From NCBI RefSeq assembly GCF_022760755.1, contig NZ_JAIVFP010000001.1, positions 2,894,001 to 2,958,000 of the forward strand: a DNA stretch of 64,000 bases, written 5' to 3'. The notes beneath the pieces are model-generated. The model saw only the letters and a list, made by a program, of their open reading frames with translations, was not told where the DNA came from and did not search any database. Source of the stretch: Candidatus Rhodoblastus alkanivorans. Lineage in GTDB: Bacteria > Pseudomonadota > Alphaproteobacteria > Rhizobiales > Beijerinckiaceae. The stretch's first letter is position 1; every line of letters starts with the position of its first letter. The position numbers and the translations under genes are program-made. This document shows, piece after piece, positions 58,952 to 64,000 of the stretch.

Positions 58952-59997
58952 CTGATGCGCCCAAATCGCGCCCGCGCGCTTTCCGCCTCGACGAGCTTGC
59001 GCCAGGGGAAACGCGCGATTTCGTGCTGGAGGAGCGCCCGGACGCCTATGAAGCCGAGGCCGCTTTACTGATCGGCGATCCCGGCGAGCGGGCGACGGAA
59101 GAGGCGCAGGCGCGCGGCTTTCTGCGCGGCGCCTCGTTCGGCTGGGGCGGGCTGCTGCTGTCCTCGATCGGGGGCCTCATCGCCTTTGCCTTCGGCCTTT
59201 GGCTCGATCAGCTGGTCGAATCGCTGTTCACGCGCTCCGCCGCTCTGGGCTTCATCGGCCTCGGTCTCGCCGGGCTCGCGCTGCTGGCGCTCGCCGCCCT
59301 CGTCGGGCGCGAGGCGCGGGCCATTTTTCGCCAGCGCAAGGTCGCGCTGCTGCACAAGGCCCTGGCGCTCGCCCATGAAACCGACGACCGCGAGATGGCG
59401 CGGGCGAAAGTCGGCGAACTTGCCGCGCTTTACGACGGCCGGCCCGCGCTCGCGGCGGCCCGCGCCCATCTTGCCGATTTGCGCGGCGAGATCGTGGACG
59501 GGCGCGACCTGATCGACATTGCCGAACGGCGGTTGATGCCCTCGCTCGACGCCGCCGCGCGCCAGGAGATCGCGGGCGCGGCCAAACGGGTGTCGCTGGT
59601 CTCGGCGATCAGCCCGCGCGCCACGATCGACATGATTTTCGTCGCCGGCCAGGCTCTGCGCCTGATCCGGCGGATTTCCGAAATCTATGGCGGGCGCCCC
59701 GGAATGCTCGGCGCCTGGCGGCTGGCGCGGGCGGTCGGCTCCCATCTCGCCATCACCGGCGGCATGGCCTTCACCGACGGGCTGGCCCAGCAGATCATCG
59801 GCCACGGCCTCGCCGCCAGGATTTCGGCGCGGCTGGGCGAAGGCGTGGTCAATGGAACCCTGACGGCGCGAATCGGCCTTTCCGCGATCTCGGTCTGCCG
59901 GCCCATGCCCTTCTTCGCCGAAAAATCGCCGTCCTTGCGCGATGTGGCGCCGTTTCTGTTCAGCGATCCCGCAAAAGACGAGGGCGTGAAGCGCTGA
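58948..59997 (+). CDS. ycjF: YcjF family membrane protein (TIGR01620)
   Basis: A 349-residue inner-membrane protein with two transmembrane helices (about 70-92 and 102-122; LLLSSIGGLIAFAFGLWL, LGFIGLGLAGLALLALAALVG) and the DUF697 C-terminal domain (SAISPRATIDMIFVAGQALRLIRRISEIYGGRPGMLGAWRLARAVGSHLA). It is the partner of YcjX, and the 4-base overlap indicates coupled translation. Confidence 0.92.
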   Translation: MTDAPKSRPRAFRLDELAPGETRDFVLEERPDAYEAEAALLIGDPGERATEEAQARGFLRGASFGWGGLLLSSIGGLIAFAFGLWLDQLVESLFTRSAALGFIGLGLAGLALLALAALVGREARAIFRQRKVALLHKALALAHETDDREMARAKVGELAALYDGRPALAAARAHLADLRGEIVDGRDLIDIAERRLMPSLDAAARQEIAGAAKRVSLVSAISPRATIDMIFVAGQALRLIRRISEIYGGRPGMLGAWRLARAVGSHLAITGGMAFTDGLAQQIIGHGLAARISARLGEGVVNGTLTARIGLSAISVCRPMPFFAEKSPSLRDVAPFLFSDPAKDEGVKR

Positions 59998-60080
59998 AGC
60001 AGCGTGCGAAAGAGCGGATCGCGGCTTTTGAAGAAAACGCTGCGGAAACGAAGGAATCCGGCGTCGATTGCGCTTTGGCT

Positions 60081-60401
60081 CTAGCCCTGACGCTCGGGCG
60101 TCTCGACCACGATCCCATCCAGTTCGGCGGTCAGGCTGATCTGGCAGGACAGGCGGGAATTCGGGCGCGGATCGACCGCGAAATCGAGCATGTCGGATTC
60201 CATCGGGCTCACGGCCGGCAGTTTTTCGAACCATTCCGGCGCGACATAGACATGGCAGGTGGCGCAGGCGCAGGCTCCGCCGCATTCCCCGACGATTTCG
60301 TCGATCCCATGCTTGACCGCCGTCTCCATCACCGTCATGCCGGGTTCGGCTTCGATCTCGCGCCGCTCGCCGGCGGAACTGACATAAACGACCTTGACCA
60401 T
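60081..60401 (-). CDS. 2Fe-2S ferredoxin
   Basis: A 106-residue adrenodoxin-type ferredoxin: ECGGACACATCHVYV gives the first three cysteine ligands and SRLSCQISL the fourth, about 36 residues on. Such ferredoxins serve cytochrome P450s, Rieske oxygenases or Fe-S cluster assembly. No oxygenase or isc gene is adjacent, so the partner is unknown. It is followed by a DUF3572 gene upstream on the same strand. Confidence 0.93.
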   Translation of the reverse strand: MVKVVYVSSAGERREIEAEPGMTVMETAVKHGIDEIVGECGGACACATCHVYVAPEWFEKLPAVSPMESDMLDFAVDPRPNSRLSCQISLTAELDGIVVETPERQG

Positions 60402-60489
60402 GCAGAATTTCCCGAATCTGGCGTCGGGCTTTTCTAAAGGGGTTTTTTGCGCTTCGCCACTGTCGCGCTTGAGAAAAATCGCCGCAGCT

Positions 60490-60798
60490 TCAAATCTCGC
60501 CGGAAAACGATTCGGGATTGAGGGCGCGATGGGCGGCGGCCACCATTTCCGGCGCTTTGCCGGCGGCCGCGGCGAAATCCGTCAGGGTCTTTTCATGGCC
60601 GGCGACAAAGGCGAGGACCCCGGCCAGAAAGCCCGGTTCCGCCGCCGCCGCGCGCAAGGAAGCGACTTCGAGCCCGGTCAGGCCGAGAAAACGCGTCAGC
60701 AGCTCGGGATCGCCGGCCAGAAAGCCAAGGGCCTCGATGGCGATGGATTCGGCCTCGTCGCGGGCGACCGGGCGGGGAGCTGCGGAGCGAAGGATCAA
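60490..60798 (-). CDS. DUF3572 family protein
   Basis: A 102-residue small helical protein (ARDEAESIAIEALGFLAGDPELLTRFLGLTGLEVASLRAAAAEPGFLAGVLAFVAGHEKTLTDFAAAAG). The DPELLTRFLGLTGL and VLAFVAGHE parts match DUF3572. Function unknown; in Rhizobiales it is found divergent from divK and pleD, as here, which hints at a link with cell-cycle or cell-pole signalling. The start is taken as TTG at 60796-60798; the exact start is uncertain. Confidence 0.82.
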   Translation of the reverse strand: MILRSAAPRPVARDEAESIAIEALGFLAGDPELLTRFLGLTGLEVASLRAAAAEPGFLAGVLAFVAGHEKTLTDFAAAAGKAPEMVAAAHRALNPESFSGEI

Positions 60799-60927
60799 GG
60801 CGGCGACGATTCCTGTTAACTTATTGCGCCAGAATCAATCCGAATTTTTGTTTCGTCAATTTCTGTCGCATAGATTCCGGCAGAACGGCGGCGCGAACTC
60901 GCGCCGCGGCGGCTTGCGCGAGGGGCA

Positions 60928-61299
60928 ATGAAAAAGACCGTTCTCATCGTCGAGGACAATGAGCTGAACATGAAGCTCTTCAACGATCTGTTGGAGGCGC
61001 ATGGCTATGCGACTGTCCAGACCAAGAGCGGAGTCGAAGCGGTCGGCCTCGCCCGCCAGCACCGGCCCAACCTGATTTTGATGGACATTCAGCTCCCCGA
61101 GGTCTCCGGCCTCCAGGTCACCCAATGGCTGAAGGACGATCCCGAACTCGCCCATATTCCCGTGGTCGCCATCACCGCCTTCGCCATGAAGGGCGATGAG
61201 GAAAAGATCCGCCAGGGCGGCTGCGAGGCTTATTTGTCGAAACCGATTTCGGTCGTGAAATTTTTGGAAACAGTCCGGAATTATATTGGCGATCAATGA
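60928..61299 (+). CDS. divK: Single-domain response regulator DivK
   Basis: A 123-residue receiver: [24 protein letters not shown], phospho-Asp in [44 protein letters not shown]. DivK acts between PleC/DivJ and DivL/CckA to control CtrA during the cell cycle. GAGGGG lies just before the ATG. pleD follows 38 bases downstream, as in Caulobacter, so they form an operon. Confidence 0.95.
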   Translation: MKKTVLIVEDNELNMKLFNDLLEAHGYATVQTKSGVEAVGLARQHRPNLILMDIQLPEVSGLQVTQWLKDDPELAHIPVVAITAFAMKGDEEKIRQGGCEAYLSKPISVVKFLETVRNYIGDQ

Positions 61300-61337
61300 C
61301 CCGAGCGTTTTCCGGGGCGATTTGAAAGGACCGGCCC

Positions 61338-62705
61338 ATGACGGCCCGCGTGCTGGTTGTCGACGACGTCATTCCCAATCTCAAGCTCCTCGAAGCGCGG
61401 CTGACGGCGGAATATTTCGACGTTGTCACCGCCACCAACGGCTATGAGGCGCTGAAAATCTGCGAGAGGGGCGAATGCGACATCGTCCTGCTCGACGTGA
61501 TGATGCCGGGCATGGACGGCTTCGAGGTCTGCCGCAGGCTCAAGAACAACCCCGCAACCCTCCACCTGCCGGTCGTCATCGTGACCGCGCTCGATGAGAC
61601 CGCCGACCGCGTGCGCGGTCTCGAAGCCGGCGCCGACGACTTTCTGACCAAGCCGATAGACGAAATCGCACTGATCGCCCGCGTCCGTTCGCTGGCGCGG
61701 CTGAAACTCGTGACGGACGAATTGCGCAACCGCGCCGAAACCTCGGCCAGCCTCGGCGTCTCGGGCGCCGTGCGCCACGCGCTGGACGACGGCCAGGGCG
61801 GCAGCGTGCTGCTGGTCGAGGACCGCCCCCATTCGGCCCAGCGCATCCTGTCCGCCTTGCGCGGCCGCTATCAGGTCGATGTCGAAACCGAGGCCCATCA
61901 GGCCCTGTTCACCGCCGCCGAGCAAGACTATCAGCTGGTCATCGTCAGCCTCGGCCTGGCGGATTTCGACGGCCTTCGCCTGTGCAGCCAGTTGCTCTCG
62001 CTCGACCGCACCCGCAACACGCCGCTCCTGATCATCGTCGATCTCGAAGACCGTCAACGCATATTGCGCGGCCTCGATCTCGGGGTGAACGATTACATCG
62101 TCCGCCCCGTCGATCCCAATGAGATCATCGCGCGCGTGCGCACTCAAATCCGCCGCAAGCGCTATGCCGACGCCTTGCGCTCGAATGTTCGGGAGGCGAT
62201 GGAGCTGGCGGTGCTCGATCCGCTCACCGGCCTCAACAACCGGCGCTATCTCGAAACCCATCTCGGCGGGCTCCTGGACCAGGCAGCTGAGCGCGGCCGG
62301 CCGGTCGCGATCATGATGCTCGATGTCGATCACTTCAAGCGAGTGAACGACACCTATGGCCACGAAGCCGGCGACGAAGTGCTGAAAACCTTCGCCGACC
62401 GGATCAGGCGCAAGGTCCGCAGCGCCGACCTCATGTGCCGTCTGGGCGGCGAGGAATTCGTCGTCGTCATGCCCGACACCAGATTGACCACGGCGCAATG
62501 CGTCGGCGAGCGCATCCGCGCGGCGGTAGCCGGAACCCCTTTCCCGGTCAAAAGCGGCGACCGCGCGATCCCGATCACCGTCTCGATCGGCGTCGCCGAT
62601 TCGCTTGGCGGCGAACCGATCGACGCCCTGCTGCGGCGCGCGGACCAGGCGCTCTATCTCTCCAAGAACGCCGGCCGCAACCGCGTCACCGCGACGGCGG
62701 CGTAA
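61338..62705 (+). CDS. pleD: Diguanylate cyclase response regulator PleD
   Basis: A 455-residue protein: first receiver (about 1-120; VLVVDDVIPNLKLLEARL, phospho-Asp in IVLLDVMMPGMDGFEVC), a degenerate second receiver (about 155-275; no clear phospho-Asp), and a GGDEF domain with RLGGEEFVVVMPDT (GGEEF at about 370) making c-di-GMP. The inhibitory I-site RxxD is RSAD, a few residues ahead. c-di-GMP from PleD steers CckA in Caulobacter, giving a functional link to cckA in this window. It is cotranscribed with divK. Confidence 0.95.
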   Translation: MTARVLVVDDVIPNLKLLEARLTAEYFDVVTATNGYEALKICERGECDIVLLDVMMPGMDGFEVCRRLKNNPATLHLPVVIVTALDETADRVRGLEAGADDFLTKPIDEIALIARVRSLARLKLVTDELRNRAETSASLGVSGAVRHALDDGQGGSVLLVEDRPHSAQRILSALRGRYQVDVETEAHQALFTAAEQDYQLVIVSLGLADFDGLRLCSQLLSLDRTRNTPLLIIVDLEDRQRILRGLDLGVNDYIVRPVDPNEIIARVRTQIRRKRYADALRSNVREAMELAVLDPLTGLNNRRYLETHLGGLLDQAAERGRPVAIMMLDVDHFKRVNDTYGHEAGDEVLKTFADRIRRKVRSADLMCRLGGEEFVVVMPDTRLTTAQCVGERIRAAVAGTPFPVKSGDRAIPITVSIGVADSLGGEPIDALLRRADQALYLSKNAGRNRVTATAA

Positions 62706-62739
62706 GCCCGACGCCGATGCGTCGGACCAGGAATTGGCG

Positions 62740-64000
62740 TCAGATCATCTCCTGCGCATGTTTTTTCAACCGATATTCGAATTGCCCGCGCCGCATTTTC
62801 AGGAGGCGCGCGGCGGCGGAGAGATTGCCGTTCGCCTGTTGCAACGCCGCCCGGAGCAGATCGCGCTCCAGCGCCTCGAAGGAATAAAAATCGGCCAGGA
62901 TCGCTTCAACGAGCGGCGCGGGCGCCTCTTCGGCGCCGTCGCGCGGGGCGCCGTCGAGGCCCACCTCGAAACTGGCGGCGCGGAACTCCTCGCCTCCCGT
63001 GAACAAATGGCGGATGTCGATCGCCTCGTGGTCGTCGCACAGGATCACCGCGCGCTCGATGATATTTTCCAGCTCCCGCACATTGCCGGGCCAGTCATAA
63101 TCCCAAAGCGCGCGATGGGCGCGACGGGTGAATCCGGCGATGCGTTTGTCATATTGGCTGGAAATACGCTGGATGAAAAATGAGACGAGCAGCGGAATGT
63201 CGTCGCGCCGATGGCGCAGCGGCGGGATCGAGACCGGATAGACATTGATGCGATAGAACAGATCGGCGCGAAAGCGGCCTTCGGCCACTTCCTTGCGCAG
63301 GTCCTGATTGGCGGCCGCGACGATGCGGACGTCCACCTTGCGGACGCGGGTGTCGCCCACGCGCTCGATCTCCCGCTCCTGGAGCGCGCGCAGCAATTTG
63401 CCCTGGGCCGGCAGCGGCAGGCTGGCGATCTCGTCGAGAAACAGCATGCCGCCGTCGGCGCGCTCGAAACGCCCCGGACGCGCTCTGTCCGCGCCGGTAT
63501 AGGCGCCGCGCTCGACGCCGAACAATTCGGATTCGACCAGCTCCTGCGGAATGGCCGCGCAATTCACCGCGACGAAGGGCTTGTCGGCGCGCCGGCTCAT
63601 CGCATGAAGCGCCCGCGCGAAACGCTCCTTGCCGACGCCGCTCTCGCCCAGGAACAGGACGGTGGCGTCGGCGCGCGCCGCCCGCCGGACCATGTCGGCC
63701 GCCGCCTTGAAGCCGGCCGAGGAGCCGACGAAATTGTCGAAAGCCTCGCCGATCGGCCCCGCCCCGGCGCCGGGCGCGGCCAGCGGCGTCAATTGCAACA
63801 GGCCGGCCTCGTCCTCGTCGAGATTGCGCCAGTCCGCGAGCGCGCGGCCGACGACCCGGCAGCGGCTATGGCCCATGGCGACGCATTCCAGCTCCCGCCA
63901 CAGGATCGGCATGCCGGTCACCGCCGTGCAATAGCCATTGGCGTAGCCCACCATCATCCAGCAGGCGGGCTCGCCGCTCGGGCCGCAATGATCGAGATGC
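62740..64000 (-). CDS. Sigma-54-dependent activator with V4R sensory domain, cut by right edge
   Basis: At least 420 residues are visible. The right-edge part is the end of a XylR/DmpR/MopR-type sensor with a V4R domain: a Cys in GEPACW, then WRELEC, and HSRC. The spacings from the first Cys (23, 26 and 34 residues) equal the zinc site of MopR and DmpR (Cys155, Glu178, Cys181, Cys189). Then come an AAA+ sigma-54-interaction domain ([39 protein letters not shown]) and a Fis-type helix-turn-helix ([38 protein letters not shown]). Family members bind aromatic compounds. The controlled genes are outside the window. Confidence 0.9.
   Translation of the reverse strand, partial: HLDHCGPSGEPACWMMVGYANGYCTAVTGMPILWRELECVAMGHSRCRVVGRALADWRNLDEDEAGLLQLTPLAAPGAGAGPIGEAFDNFVGSSAGFKAAADMVRRAARADATVLFLGESGVGKERFARALHAMSRRADKPFVAVNCAAIPQELVESELFGVERGAYTGADRARPGRFERADGGMLFLDEIASLPLPAQGKLLRALQEREIERVGDTRVRKVDVRIVAAANQDLRKEVAEGRFRADLFYRINVYPVSIPPLRHRRDDIPLLVSFFIQRISSQYDKRIAGFTRRAHRALWDYDWPGNVRELENIIERAVILCDDHEAIDIRHLFTGGEEFRAASFEVGLDGAPRDGAEEAPAPLVEAILADFYSFEALERDLLRAALQQANGNLSAAARLLKMRRGQFEYRLKKHAQEMI

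Overview
The window is about 64 kb of GC-rich chromosome, densely coding on both strands, from an alphaproteobacterium. The gene set (cckA, divK and pleD, ldtP with ldtR, a dksA lacking its zinc cysteines, DUF3572 and DUF6163 proteins, and hemB-RDD-bpt) points to Hyphomicrobiales (Rhizobiales), perhaps a Beijerinckiaceae or Methylocystaceae relative. The family is an inference. I found no rRNA, tRNA, CRISPR array, insertion sequence or prophage.

Layout. 1-6.4 kb: start of a NasT-like ANTAR regulator (cut by the edge), a small secreted protein beside an AT-rich gap, a FUSC transporter, aroQ, a PhoH ATPase and pyrB. 6.6-14.3 kb: topA, then a trehalose operon on the minus strand (otsB, a GH15 hydrolase, and otsA fused to a membrane sensor-like N-terminus). 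14.6-22.6 kb: glyA, a frameshifted small membrane protein, ldtP and ldtR, a DUF6163 protein, hemB, a GNAT acetyltransferase ending in 32-bp tandem repeats, an RDD protein and bpt. 22.8-31.8 kb: a giant CheB-CheR-kinase-receiver protein, trmJ, a divergent receiver and kinase pair, icd, and a winged-helix-like protein of unknown role. 32.4-36.9 kb: dksA, a FliO-like proline-rich protein and cckA, with a perfect CtrA box upstream of cckA. 37-44.6 kb: a membrane protein, a selenium-binding protein/methanethiol oxidase (mtoX), oxyR, ahpC, ahpF, a DDAH-like amidinohydrolase and a Tat-exported dienelactone hydrolase. 45-47.5 kb: a two-domain glycosyltransferase of lower GC with internal repeats. 47.8-56.6 kb: recA, alaS, a MoxR ATPase, an outer-membrane protein, a VWA protein and a TPR protein. 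56.7-64 kb: a SixA-like phosphatase, ycjX and ycjF, a 2Fe-2S ferredoxin, a DUF3572 protein, divK, pleD and a sigma-54 activator with a V4R sensory domain (cut by the right edge).

How the parts fit. Three cell-cycle signalling genes (cckA, divK, pleD) lie in this window. Upstream of cckA is an exact TTAA-N7-TTAA site, which suggests CtrA feedback. The oxyR-ahpCF peroxide module abuts mtoX, whose family reaction releases hydrogen peroxide. The trehalose operon contains synthesis and phosphatase genes plus a possible trehalase or glucoamylase, and its synthase appears tied to the membrane by a periplasmic domain. No wholly new system is proven. The most unusual items are the membrane-sensor OtsA fusion, the repeat-bearing glycosyltransferase, the 32-bp repeats and a candidate small RNA near dksA.
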